A DNA stretch of 64,000 bases from an uncultured Bellilinea sp. (lineage in GTDB: Bacteria; Chloroflexota; Anaerolineae; Anaerolineales; Anaerolineaceae). Of this stretch, positions 26,949 through 35,750 are shown one piece after another (within the stretch, counting starts at the first letter, position 1; each line of letters begins with the position of its first letter). The position numbers and the translations under genes are program-made. The notes beneath the pieces were generated by a model. It made no database searches. It saw only the letters and a program-made list of their open reading frames with translations, and was not told the origin of the DNA. The stretch is taken from positions 1-64,000 of the forward strand of contig CALHYE010000013.1 of assembly GCA_938040735.1 (NCBI GenBank), written 5' to 3'.

Positions 26949-28159
26949 CCCTCACCGTTCTGTTTGATTTAGATGACACCCTGCTGGATAACGATATTCA
27001 ACCGTTTATCCAACGCTATTTTGAAATGCTGGCTGAAGCGCTGGCAGAAACAATCTCACCTGCTCAATTTCAGCGGGCGATGCAGCAGGCCGTTTATGCC
27101 ATGCTCAGCAAACAATTGCCAGACGGAACGCTGGAAGATGCCTTTGATCAGGTTTTTTACCCCGCAGCGGGTGAATCCAAACCAGCCCTCAAGGAACGGA
27201 TTGATGATTTCTATCGGACGAAGTTCCCTCAATTGAGAGAATTAACCCGACCTAGACCCGCAGCCATCCGCCTTGTTGAATCCGCCTTTGAGCGAGGATG
27301 GCAGGTAGTCATCGCCACCAATCCGCTCTTCCCTCGCACCGCGATTGAACAACGGTTGGAATGGGCTGGCTTGCCAGTAAACCGTTTTCCATTTGCGCTG
27401 GTGACGACTTATGAAAACTCGCACTTTTGCAAACCCAATCCGGCTTATTTTGCGGAGATTCTCGCCGTCCTGCGTTGGCCGCAAACACCGGCTGTGATGG
27501 TTGGCAATAGTTTAGAGGACGATATTCTACCGGCAGAAAAATTGGGGTTACCTACATATTACGTCTCCGAAGACAACCATCCGCCAAAAGTTGTCAACCG
27601 AAACCCTCTCAGCAAGACCGGACGATTGGAAGAAGTGCTGGACTGGCTTGACACAATCGCCAAAATCGAATCTGTGCCTTCCTACGATGGGGTTGCAGCC
27701 ATTCTGGCGACCTTACAATCCACGCCGGCTGCGCTGGATACCTTTTCTTCAATTCTTCCAGTTCACCTTTGGAATCAACGGCCCGAGCCCAAGGAATGGT
27801 GCTTCACCGAGATCTTATGTCACCTGCGCGATGTGGACCGTGAGGTTAATCTCGAACGCATCCAAACCATTTTGACCAAAAACCGGCCTTTCCTGCCGGC
27901 CGCAATGACCGATGGCTGGGTTGAACAGCGGAATTGCATTTTAGAAAACGGGAAAAACGCTCTTGAGGGATTCATTCTGGCTCGCAGTGAGATTATTAGC
28001 AGATTGATCAACCTGCATGAAAAGGAATGGCAAAAACCGGCTCGTCATGCCATTTTTGGGCCGACAACCTTAAAGGAATTGGTCGGTTTTGTTGCCACTC
28101 ATGACCGGATCCACATCAATCAGGCCTGGCAAACCATTCAGGCCGTGAAGGTAGAATAA
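26945..28159 (+). CDS. HAD hydrolase fused to a DinB-like domain
   Basis: 404 residues. Residues 1-230 are a HAD phosphatase: nucleophile D8 and D10 in LFDLDDTLLDND, motif II IATNPLF near 120, lysine in CKPNPAYF near 160, and motif IV MVGNSLEDDILPAEKLG near 178-194. Residues 245-404 look like a DinB/YfiT four-helix protein: LWNQRPEPKEWCFTEILCHLRDVDRE (split) and the C-terminal FVATHDRIHINQ, giving three histidines in positions for a divalent metal. The pairing of a phosphatase with a DinB-type domain is unusual; substrate unknown. Starts inside the stop of the Cys-rich gene. Confidence 0.82.
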   Translation: MTLTVLFDLDDTLLDNDIQPFIQRYFEMLAEALAETISPAQFQRAMQQAVYAMLSKQLPDGTLEDAFDQVFYPAAGESKPALKERIDDFYRTKFPQLRELTRPRPAAIRLVESAFERGWQVVIATNPLFPRTAIEQRLEWAGLPVNRFPFALVTTYENSHFCKPNPAYFAEILAVLRWPQTPAVMVGNSLEDDILPAEKLGLPTYYVSEDNHPPKVVNRNPLSKTGRLEEVLDWLDTIAKIESVPSYDGVAAILATLQSTPAALDTFSSILPVHLWNQRPEPKEWCFTEILCHLRDVDREVNLERIQTILTKNRPFLPAAMTDGWVEQRNCILENGKNALEGFILARSEIISRLINLHEKEWQKPARHAIFGPTTLKELVGFVATHDRIHINQAWQTIQAVKVE

Positions 28160-29074
28160 CTACTTCCGTTCCTCCTCGGTTGTGCCACTGGTCTGCCCCT
28201 CGGCAGTCTTTCCACCCAATTCAACCCGAAAGACATCCAGAATTCTGCGGACAATTTCATAAACTACATTTTGCTTGAATCCGCTTACCCACGCAAACAC
28301 ATAAATGACCAGCGCGGAGCGAATGGTTACATTTTCTTCCGTTCCGGCTGTGAGAGAAAAGAAACCCGCTTGAAAGACCAGAAAAACGAATGCTCCTAAG
28401 GCAATTCCCAACAAGGGGTTGGTAATGTACCAGAGCGCATATTGAGGATCAAAGTCTTGCTCTGCCGCAATGTGCTTCCACAAGGCATATAAAGCGCCCA
28501 CTACACCCCCAAAACCGCCCCATAATAGCGTATTTATGAACTGCACCAGATTGACCGATGCAAACGGGCTTGCCTGATTGATAATGGAGGCCTGCGGTTC
28601 GATATTGGCGAGAACAAATACAGTAATCAACGCCAAAAAAATAAATAACTCATACACAAACAACCGCAAACCAACGGTCCTGGATGATTGTTTCACACGC
28701 TGAATGAAATCCAACCGGTGTTCAACTTCCACAATCAATCGCTCGGATTCTTCAAAATTGTCTTTTCCGTCGAACAGCAATTGACGGGAACTTTCAATTT
28801 TGTCAAACAACTGACCAGCCAATTCAATTTTATTAATTTCCCCTTTGATTCTTTCCAGCGCATAACTGGCGCGATCATGCAGAGCCTGAATCCGCTCCGG
28901 CGTGATGAAGTCGTCCGTTACCAGAGGCTTTTTGTTCTCATCCCCCTCCAATATGGGAAATACAGCCCGCATCGGCCGGTCTGACGGCTCGAGAGTTTCA
29001 CTTTTTTCCTCATGGCTTTCTTCCATGCGTTCGTCAAAGGGTTTATGAGGGAATGATTCCGGCTGGTCGGTCAT
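28160..29074 (-). CDS. Unknown membrane protein with cytoplasmic coiled-coil region
   Basis: 304 residues, no family recognised. An acidic N-terminus (1-55) is followed by a helical, charged region (58-132, probable coiled coil) and four hydrophobic helices at about 138-157, 177-199, 217-240 and 251-266, with a hydrophilic tail. The GGFGGVVGALYALWKH segment (186-201) is glycine-rich and may pack helices. The gene ends immediately beside the converging HAD-DinB gene, and starts divergently from ftsH with its own promoter. Confidence 0.72.
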   Translation of the reverse strand: MTDQPESFPHKPFDERMEESHEEKSETLEPSDRPMRAVFPILEGDENKKPLVTDDFITPERIQALHDRASYALERIKGEINKIELAGQLFDKIESSRQLLFDGKDNFEESERLIVEVEHRLDFIQRVKQSSRTVGLRLFVYELFIFLALITVFVLANIEPQASIINQASPFASVNLVQFINTLLWGGFGGVVGALYALWKHIAAEQDFDPQYALWYITNPLLGIALGAFVFLVFQAGFFSLTAGTEENVTIRSALVIYVFAWVSGFKQNVVYEIVRRILDVFRVELGGKTAEGQTSGTTEEERK

Positions 29075-29112
29075 TTTTCACCTCCATGTCCAAAATTTAT
29101 TTCACTAACTCC

Positions 29113-29141
29113 AGTATAGACAGGGTTATTCATTCCGTCAA
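29113..29141 (-). promoter_or_regulatory. Promoter of the coiled-coil membrane protein gene
   Basis: On the minus strand TTGACG (29141-29136), 17-base spacer, TATACT (29118-29113). Confidence 0.72.
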
Positions 29142-29204
29142 CATAAGAGTTATGTAAATACCGTCCTAATCCTTATTCATAGACTAGCAGGGGCATAGAT
29201 AGAT

Positions 29205-29213
29205 TGGTATAAT
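29205..29213 (+). promoter_or_regulatory. Extended -10 box for ftsH
   Basis: TGGTATAAT, an extended -10 element, 60 bases before the GTG start; no clear -35. Confidence 0.6.
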
Positions 29214-29272
29214 TCTCCACAATGATAAAGGCAATTAGCCCAAATGGGTTTTCTATTAATCTGGAGGTATAA

Positions 29273-31135
29273 GTGAGCTCTCGCAACCAATCCTATGTTG
29301 TCTACCTGCTGTTGTTTGTAGCCATCATCGCAATGGTGATGTATAGCTTCAGCCAGCGGAGCAGCACCTCCGAAGTTTCAATCAACCAGCTGGCAGAAGA
29401 TATCAAAAATCAGCGGGTTACTAAAATTGAAGAGGATGACAACCGCCTGAAGATCACCTACAAAGACCTGAGCGAAGCGCTTTCCACCAAAGAACCTTCT
29501 GCAACTTTGGTTGAGCAACTTCTTAATTTAGGGGTAACTCAGGAACAACTGCACCCGGAACGCATCAAAATTATCATCAAACCCCCCAGCGCCTGGGTTG
29601 GCGTTTTGACCGCACTGGGTTATATCTTACCGTTTCTGATTCTAATCGGCGCTTTCTTCTTCATTTTCCGGCAGGCCCAGGGCAGTAACAATGCGGCCAT
29701 GTCCTTTGGAAAATCCCGCGCGCGCATGTTCACCGGAGATCACCCAACCGTGACCTTTTCGGATGTTGCCGGAGTAGAAGAAGCCAAGGAGGAACTGAAA
29801 GAGGTTGTCGAATTTCTTCGAGAACCTCAAAAGTTCATCCAGCTGGGAGCTCGTATCCCCAAGGGAGTGCTGCTGGTTGGTCCACCCGGAACGGGAAAAA
29901 CTCTACTGGCAAAAGCCGTTTCGGGTGAAGCCGGAGTTCCCTTCTTCTCAATCTCCGGGTCGGAGTTTGTTGAAATGTTTGTGGGCGTTGGCGCCAGCCG
30001 CGTGCGCGACCTTTTCGATCAGGCCAAACGCCACTCCCCCTGCATTGTGTTCGTGGATGAAATTGATGCTGTTGGGCGTCAGCGCGGGGCTGGTCTGGGC
30101 GGCAGTCATGATGAACGCGAACAAACCCTGAACCAAATGCTGGTCGAGATGGATGGGTTTGATACCGATACCAACATCATCATCATGGCCGCAACCAACC
30201 GCCCGGATATTCTTGACCCGGCCTTGCTGCGTCCCGGCCGCTTCGACCGGCGGGTAGTGCTGGACCGGCCCGACGTCCGTGGGCGAGAAGCCATTCTCAA
30301 AGTGCATGTCAAAGGCAAGCCCCTCGAACCCAACGTAGACCTCAGCGTGCTGGCTCGGGCAACTCCCGGTTTTGTCGGCGCAGATTTAGAAAATCTGGTG
30401 AACGAAGCCGCCATTCTCGCCGCTCGCCGCAACAAAAAGAGCATCTCTCAGGCGGAATTTGAAGAAGCCATTGAGCGCGTCATCGCCGGCCCAGAACGCA
30501 AAAGCCGTTTGATCAGCGATGAGGAAAAACGCATCATTGCCTATCACGAGGCCGGACATGCGGTGGTGATGAACGCACTGCCAGATCACGACCCCGTCCA
30601 AAAAGTCACGATTATCGCTCGCGGAATGGCCGGAGGCTATACCATTGCCCTGCCAACCGAAGATCGAACCATCATCCCGCGCAAAAAATTAATCGCCCAA
30701 ATGGTCGGTTTGCTGGGCGGGCGTGCCGCCGAAGAGATCGTCTTTGACGACATCACATCCGGTGCGGGCAACGATATTGAACGGGTTACCCAAATAGCCC
30801 GCACCATGGTTACCCGTCTGGGCATGAGCAGTGAAATGGGACCGATGGTTTACGGACAGAAAGAAGAATTAATCTTCTTAGGACGGGAGATCTCGGAACA
30901 GCGCGATTACTCCGAAGCCGTCGCCGAACAGATTGATGCCGAAGTACGCCGCCTTGTCAATGATGCCTATCAGCAAGCCCGTCAAATCCTCATCGAATAC
31001 CGCGACAAACTGGACGCGGTTGCCCAGCGATTATTGGAAGTAGAAACCATCTCCCGCGAGGAGTTTGAGCGTCTCTTTCCGCCACCCGTCCCCAAACGAA
31101 GCGGTGTGCCAATGATGGCAGCCAACAACTCATAA
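29273..31135 (+). CDS. ftsH: ATP-dependent zinc metalloprotease FtsH
   Basis: Membrane-bound AAA+ protease that degrades misfolded and short-lived proteins. 620 residues: helix 1 at about 8-25, extracytoplasmic domain 30-105, helix 2 at 111-132, AAA domain with Walker A GPPGTGKT (203-210), [12 protein letters not shown] (261-272), SRH region and the zinc site HEAGH (425-429). A C-terminal coiled coil follows. Start is GTG at 29273, 5 bases after CTGGAGGT; no ATG fits. The gene ends with a terminator located inside the converging miaA gene. Confidence 0.97.
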   Translation: MSSRNQSYVVYLLLFVAIIAMVMYSFSQRSSTSEVSINQLAEDIKNQRVTKIEEDDNRLKITYKDLSEALSTKEPSATLVEQLLNLGVTQEQLHPERIKIIIKPPSAWVGVLTALGYILPFLILIGAFFFIFRQAQGSNNAAMSFGKSRARMFTGDHPTVTFSDVAGVEEAKEELKEVVEFLREPQKFIQLGARIPKGVLLVGPPGTGKTLLAKAVSGEAGVPFFSISGSEFVEMFVGVGASRVRDLFDQAKRHSPCIVFVDEIDAVGRQRGAGLGGSHDEREQTLNQMLVEMDGFDTDTNIIIMAATNRPDILDPALLRPGRFDRRVVLDRPDVRGREAILKVHVKGKPLEPNVDLSVLARATPGFVGADLENLVNEAAILAARRNKKSISQAEFEEAIERVIAGPERKSRLISDEEKRIIAYHEAGHAVVMNALPDHDPVQKVTIIARGMAGGYTIALPTEDRTIIPRKKLIAQMVGLLGGRAAEEIVFDDITSGAGNDIERVTQIARTMVTRLGMSSEMGPMVYGQKEELIFLGREISEQRDYSEAVAEQIDAEVRRLVNDAYQQARQILIEYRDKLDAVAQRLLEVETISREEFERLFPPPVPKRSGVPMMAANNS

Positions 31136-31138
31136 GCG

Positions 31139-32077
31139 TCAACAATCCCCTAACCACCCGCGAATCAGCTCTGCAATATCGCGGGTGGTTTTTTCGTTCA
31201 TTTCAAACCAGTGTATTTGCGGGTCGTTTTCTTTGAACCAGTTGGCCTGTCGGCGCACGAATTGGCGGGTGTTTTTCTTGATTAAACTAACTGCCTCATC
31301 AAGACTGATCTTCCCTTGCAGGTAAGCCGCAATCTCGCGGTAACCAATCGTTGAAAAAACCGGTGAGTTGGTTTTCAGTCCACCCTCAATTAGATTCTTG
31401 ACTTCGTCCACCAATCCCGCTTTGAGCATTTGATCAATCCGCTGGTCAATCCGTTGATATAACACCGGACGTGGTCTTTTTAAGCCGATTTTCAGCGTTT
31501 GATACGGCGACTCGCCCTTTTGGCGCTGTTGCGAGAAACGCTTACCGGTCTTCAGGATGACCTCCAAGGCGCGGATCGTACGGCGGAGGTTACGCGGATC
31601 AATGGTTTCGGCAGCCGACGGGTCTAAAATCGCCAGTTTGCGATGAAGATCATCCTGACCAATGGTTTTTGCCCACCGTTCTAAAACTTCTCTCAATCGG
31701 GTATCCGGCTGTTGAGCGGGTACAGTCCAATCTTCAAGCAAGGCAGTGATATACTGACCGGTTCCGCCAACCAAAAATGGCAATTTATTGCGGGCGTGAA
31801 TTTCAGCGATGGCCTGTTTTGCCGCATTCTTAAAAACCCCCAAACTCCACACCTCGTTGGGGTCTGCAACATCAATCAAGTGATGATGTACACGCTGCCG
31901 CTCTTCCAAAGTGGGTTTGGCTGTTCCAATATCCATCCCCCGGTAAAAGAGCCGTGAATCCCCCGAAACAATCTCCCCATCAAATTGCTCGGCCAGTTGA
32001 ATAGCCGTTTCGGTTTTTCCAACCGCTGTCGGCCCCACAATCACGATCAAGCGATTCGAAGCTTTAATGGGCGACAT
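31139..32077 (-). CDS. miaA: tRNA dimethylallyltransferase
   Basis: Adds the isopentenyl group to A37 of tRNAs reading UNN codons. 312 residues: P-loop GPTAVGKT (15-22), DSRLFYRGMDIGTAKP (tRNA and DMAPP binding), HHLIDVADP, GGTGQYI, and the C-terminal STIGYREIAAYL and TRQFVRRQANWF. I start at ATG 32077 within the end of yraN; an in-frame TTG at 32092 would extend it by five residues. Its last 50 bases contain the ftsH terminator hairpin on the other strand. Confidence 0.96.
   Translation of the reverse strand: MSPIKASNRLIVIVGPTAVGKTETAIQLAEQFDGEIVSGDSRLFYRGMDIGTAKPTLEERQRVHHHLIDVADPNEVWSLGVFKNAAKQAIAEIHARNKLPFLVGGTGQYITALLEDWTVPAQQPDTRLREVLERWAKTIGQDDLHRKLAILDPSAAETIDPRNLRRTIRALEVILKTGKRFSQQRQKGESPYQTLKIGLKRPRPVLYQRIDQRIDQMLKAGLVDEVKNLIEGGLKTNSPVFSTIGYREIAAYLQGKISLDEAVSLIKKNTRQFVRRQANWFKENDPQIHWFEMNEKTTRDIAELIRGWLGDC
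31152..31194 (+). terminator. ftsH terminator inside the miaA coding end
   Basis: Perfect 12-bp stem (AACCACCCGCGA / TCGCGGGTGGTT), 15-base loop and six T residues. It reads in the ftsH direction although it is part of the miaA open frame. Confidence 0.88.
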
Positions 32078-32459
32078 CTTCAAACCACTCAATTTCAGGG
32101 TCTTTTTGACCTAATTTTCCTCGAATAGCGATCAAGTCAATCCGCCAATCACCCGTGAAGTCGGGGCGTTGTTGGATAAAATACAGAGCGGCGTTGATCA
32201 AATGCTCAACTTTTTTGGCATCTACGGATTCCTCGGGATTTCCAAAATCATCCGTACTGCGCGTCTTAACCTCAAAGAATACCATTGTCTGTCCTTGTTG
32301 GGCAATCAGGTCAATTTCCCCATAGGGGGTGCGAACATTCTGATCAATCAGCGAATATCCTGCAGCGCTGATACAGTTGGCGGCAACAAACTCACCCCAC
32401 GTTCCAAATTGTTGACGATAAGTTTTCACACGATCCTCAGTGATCTGGCGGTTTCTCAT
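32064..32459 (-). CDS. yraN: YraN/UPF0102 family putative nuclease
   Basis: 131 residues, a restriction-endonuclease-like fold of unknown cellular role. Seen: GTWGEFVAANCISAAGY near 19-35 (glutamate of the active site), YGEIDLIAQQG (46-56) with the metal-binding aspartate, and VFFEVKTRS (60-68) with the E-x-K pair. Together these form the PD-(D/E)XK core. It overlaps miaA by 14 bases and is divergent from cinA. Confidence 0.92.
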   Translation of the reverse strand: MRNRQITEDRVKTYRQQFGTWGEFVAANCISAAGYSLIDQNVRTPYGEIDLIAQQGQTMVFFEVKTRSTDDFGNPEESVDAKKVEHLINAALYFIQQRPDFTGDWRIDLIAIRGKLGQKDPEIEWFEDVAH

Positions 32460-32493
32460 TCCCGCCGAAGATTTCCGGGCGCCTTATCGAGTT

Positions 32494-32521
32494 TTGCTAC
32501 AAGGCTGTTTTGTGCTAAACT
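32494..32521 (+). promoter_or_regulatory. Weak promoter candidate for cinA
   Basis: TTGCTA, 16 bases, TAAACT, 47 bases before the cinA ATG; both hexamers are four of six. Confidence 0.35.
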
Positions 32522-32567
32522 TTGAGAAAGGTTTAAACACTTTCTTATTTTATCAAAAACCAAACCT

Positions 32568-33740
32568 ATGCCTGCTGCTGAAATCATTGCTATCGGTACC
32601 GAATTGCTGTTGGGAGAATCGTTAGACACCAACACCGCCTTCATTGCGCGCACATTGCGTGATTATGGGGTGGATATTTACCGAACCATGATTGTCGGCG
32701 ATAACGCCGGACGGATTAGCGAAGCCATCCGCGAATCGCTCTCGCGTGCCCAAATTATCATCACAACCGGCGGTTTAGGCCCCACCGTGGATGACCCCAC
32801 CCGCGAAGCCGTCGCTCTGGCCACTCACACCGAACTAATTTTCCATCCCGAATTGTGGGAGCAAATTCAAGAGCGCTTTCGACGCTACAACCGCCAACCA
32901 ACAGAAAACAACCGAAGGCAAGCCTATCTTCCCGACGGGGCAGTGGCCATCCCCAACCCAGTCGGGACTGCACCGGCATTTTATGTTCCTGTGGGGGATA
33001 AAGTGATTATCTGTCTGCCGGGGGTCCCCAGCGAGATGGAAACCATCCTCTTTCAATCCGTGATCCCTCTCCTGCGCTCAAAATTTGATCTGCGAGAAGT
33101 GATTCGTGCTTATGTGTTACATGCCGCCGGCGTTGGTGAATCTCAGGTGGACGAATGGCTTGCCGATTTGGAAAAGCAGTCCAATCCAACCGTCGGACTG
33201 CTCGCCCATCCCGGTCAGGTGGATATTCGCATTACTGCCAAAGCCGCCTCGATTGAGGAATGCGATCAGATGATTCAGAAAACCGTCCGTCAAATTTACG
33301 AACGAATGGGGTTTGCCATTTTTGGGATTAATCAACAAAAATTAGAACAGGTTGTTGCCGAAAAACTCCGCGAATTAAATTGGGAAATTTTCATTGCCGT
33401 TGCCGGCTTTCCGGAAGAAGTAAAAAAGCGGCTGGAAACCGTCGCACTCAACGTACAAAACCTGCTCTTTTTACCATACACCGAATGGGACAAACTCCTG
33501 GAAAGCCATCAACAAAATCCCGCTTTTAGTCAAAGTCATATTGGTTTAATAGCCAGCCTCAAGCGCGGAGAGCAACAACAGCAGTTGACCATCTATCTGC
33601 GTACGCCGCAGGATATCGAAAAAATAACCCGATCTTACGGCGGCCCGCCATCTTTAGCCGGTACATGGGCTATGCGCACCATGCTCGAATTTGTGCGCCG
33701 CCGTCTGCCTTCAAATCCTTCCGGAGAAGATAACTTATGA
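32568..33740 (+). CDS. cinA: CinA-like protein with decayed C-terminal domain
   Basis: 390 residues. The N-terminal COG1058/MoCF domain (1 to about 170) is well kept: EIIAIGTELLLGE (5-17), TTGGLGPTVDDPTRE (66-80), PNPVGTAPAF, LPGVPSEM. In the family it hydrolyses ADP-ribose-type nucleotides. The region where the NMN deamidase (PncC) domain should be (about 255-390) keeps length and fold-like periodicity but lacks the catalytic TAESCTGG motif, showing IFIAVAGFPEEVKKR instead; the end SYGGPPSLAGTWAMRTMLEFVRRRL (split) is recognisable. So only the first activity is likely. No Shine-Dalgarno is visible. Ends overlapping the next gene by ATGA. Confidence 0.88.
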   Translation: MPAAEIIAIGTELLLGESLDTNTAFIARTLRDYGVDIYRTMIVGDNAGRISEAIRESLSRAQIIITTGGLGPTVDDPTREAVALATHTELIFHPELWEQIQERFRRYNRQPTENNRRQAYLPDGAVAIPNPVGTAPAFYVPVGDKVIICLPGVPSEMETILFQSVIPLLRSKFDLREVIRAYVLHAAGVGESQVDEWLADLEKQSNPTVGLLAHPGQVDIRITAKAASIEECDQMIQKTVRQIYERMGFAIFGINQQKLEQVVAEKLRELNWEIFIAVAGFPEEVKKRLETVALNVQNLLFLPYTEWDKLLESHQQNPAFSQSHIGLIASLKRGEQQQQLTIYLRTPQDIEKITRSYGGPPSLAGTWAMRTMLEFVRRRLPSNPSGEDNL

Positions 33741-35716
33741 CATTTTCAGCCGATCTTATCTTAAAGAACGCCATTGTTGTTTCAATGGACAAACAATATA
33801 ATCTATACGAACCCGGAGCAGTTGTAATTCGGCAAGAAAACATTGTGGCTGTCGGGCAGCAAAATGAAATCATGCAGCAATACTTTGCGGATCAAGTGAT
33901 GGATTGCGGCGGGAAAATCCTTATGCCGGGTCTGGTCAACGCCCACACCCACGTACCCATGACCCTGCTGCGCGGTCTGGCGGATGACCTGCGGCTGGAT
34001 GTCTGGTTGTTGGGCTATATGATGCCGGTTGAACGGGAATTCGTTTCCCCCGATTTTGTCCGTCTTGGCACCGGATTGGCGTGTGCGGAGATGATTCGGG
34101 GCGGCGTAACCACTTTTGCCGACATGTATTACTTTGAAGAAGACATTGCCAAAGCAACGGCTCAGGCCGGCCTGCGCGGGATTTGTGGTCAATCCGTGCT
34201 AAAGTTTCCAACCCCGGATGCTCAATCCTATGAAGAATCCCTTGCCTACGCCCGCGATTACATCCAACGCTGGAAGAACCACCCGTTGATCATCCCGGCA
34301 GTTGCCCCACATGCTCCCTACACTTGTACGGATGAAATTCTGCGGGCTTGTGCACAACTGGCAATTGAAATGGATGTTCCGCTTCACATCCACCTTTCCG
34401 AAACCGCTCAAGAAGTGGAAAATATGCGCCGCGAACAAGGTATGCCGGTCATCCCCTTTGTCAAAAAACTGGGTTTGCTGGATGCCAAAGTCATCGCAGC
34501 TCATTGTGTCCATGTGGACGAGGGCGAAATGCGTACTTTTCAACACTACAATACCGGTATCGCCCACAACCCCTCCTCAAACCTCAAGTTGGCCTCTGGC
34601 ATCGCTCCGGTTAAGAAGATGCTGGAGTTGGGGTTGAACGTAGGTATCGGCACAGACGGACCGGCCTCTAACAACGACCTTGACATGTTTGAAGAGATGC
34701 GTCTGGCATCCTTTCTGGCCAAGGGATCCAGCGGCGATCCTACGGCTCTGCCTGCCCTGGAGACGTTAGCCATGGCGACTTGCAAAGGGGCCAAAGCGCT
34801 GCACGTTGGTCACCTGACCGGTTCGATTGAAGCCGGCAAACGCGCCGATTTAATTCTGCTCGACCTTGCCCCAATACATAACTCTCCCCGCTTCCAACGC
34901 GACCAACAAGGCATTTATTCTCAGGTTGTTTACGCCGCTAAGGCGATGGACGTCACCGATGTGATGGTCAACGGCAAATGGTTGATGCGCGATCGCGAGC
35001 TGCTGACCCTCAATGAAGAAGAAATGCTGCGCGAGGCTGAGGATTATGCCCGCCGGATTGATGTCTTTCTCATCCAGCGTGAAAAATCGCTGCTTTCCAA
35101 ACTGCTAGCGTTGGGTGAGGCTACCGAAGAGGAAGAATCCTTTGAGGTTCAGGTCAAGGCACCGGTGGAAAACATCTCCTCAATTCAAGAACGGCTCTCC
35201 GATCCTGCATTTGAAATTGTGCGCACCCGCCATTACCGCGAATATGATGTGTACTTTAATTTCCCGCTCCCTGAAGAATCGCGCCTGCGTTATCGCGAGG
35301 ATCACTTCATCACTCCGACCGGTGAGGTCAGCCGAGTGCGCACCCGCTTAACCCTGCTCGGTCCAACCCGCGAATATTCTTTTCCGCAAAAGGTTCTGCT
35401 TTCCCGCAGCCGCTATTTAGCCACTGCTACCCAGAGTCTGCGTTTTTATCGCGAGTACTTCAAACCCCTTAGCGAAACGGAAATTGAAAAAGAGCGATTG
35501 CGCTATCTGGTGCGCTACCAAGAAACTGAATTTTTTATCAACCTCGACCATGTGCAAAAGCCCGAATTGGGTAACTTTCTGGAAATCAAAAGCCGCACGT
35601 GGAGCCGCAAAGATGCCGAGTTGAAATCAAGGCTGGTGGTGGAAATTTTGGAAAAATTAGGCGCATCACCCCAGCAAACCATCTCTCAGGATTATATTGA
35701 ACTGGTCAACGCATAA
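33737..35716 (+). CDS. MtaD/SsnA-type amidohydrolase fused to a CYTH domain
   Basis: 659 residues. Residues 1-455 are a metal-dependent amidohydrolase like 5-methylthioadenosine/S-adenosylhomocysteine deaminase: metal ligands H70 and H72 (NAHTH), H216 with E219 (HIHLSET), H253 (AAHC), D304 (GTDGPASNN). Residues about 465-655 form a CYTH (triphosphate tunnel) domain: ExQxK at 467-471 in place of ExExK, RLRYRED near 513-519, RVRTRLT, YLVRYQETEFFINLDHV (split) and FLEIKSR near 611-617. CYTH domains bind triphosphates or make cAMP. I know of no common fusion of these two. Translationally coupled to cinA by a 4-base overlap. Confidence 0.88.
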   Translation: MTFSADLILKNAIVVSMDKQYNLYEPGAVVIRQENIVAVGQQNEIMQQYFADQVMDCGGKILMPGLVNAHTHVPMTLLRGLADDLRLDVWLLGYMMPVEREFVSPDFVRLGTGLACAEMIRGGVTTFADMYYFEEDIAKATAQAGLRGICGQSVLKFPTPDAQSYEESLAYARDYIQRWKNHPLIIPAVAPHAPYTCTDEILRACAQLAIEMDVPLHIHLSETAQEVENMRREQGMPVIPFVKKLGLLDAKVIAAHCVHVDEGEMRTFQHYNTGIAHNPSSNLKLASGIAPVKKMLELGLNVGIGTDGPASNNDLDMFEEMRLASFLAKGSSGDPTALPALETLAMATCKGAKALHVGHLTGSIEAGKRADLILLDLAPIHNSPRFQRDQQGIYSQVVYAAKAMDVTDVMVNGKWLMRDRELLTLNEEEMLREAEDYARRIDVFLIQREKSLLSKLLALGEATEEEESFEVQVKAPVENISSIQERLSDPAFEIVRTRHYREYDVYFNFPLPEESRLRYREDHFITPTGEVSRVRTRLTLLGPTREYSFPQKVLLSRSRYLATATQSLRFYREYFKPLSETEIEKERLRYLVRYQETEFFINLDHVQKPELGNFLEIKSRTWSRKDAELKSRLVVEILEKLGASPQQTISQDYIELVNA

Positions 35717-35750
35717 TCAGCCACGGAAATGATAAGAAGGAGGAGTCAGG

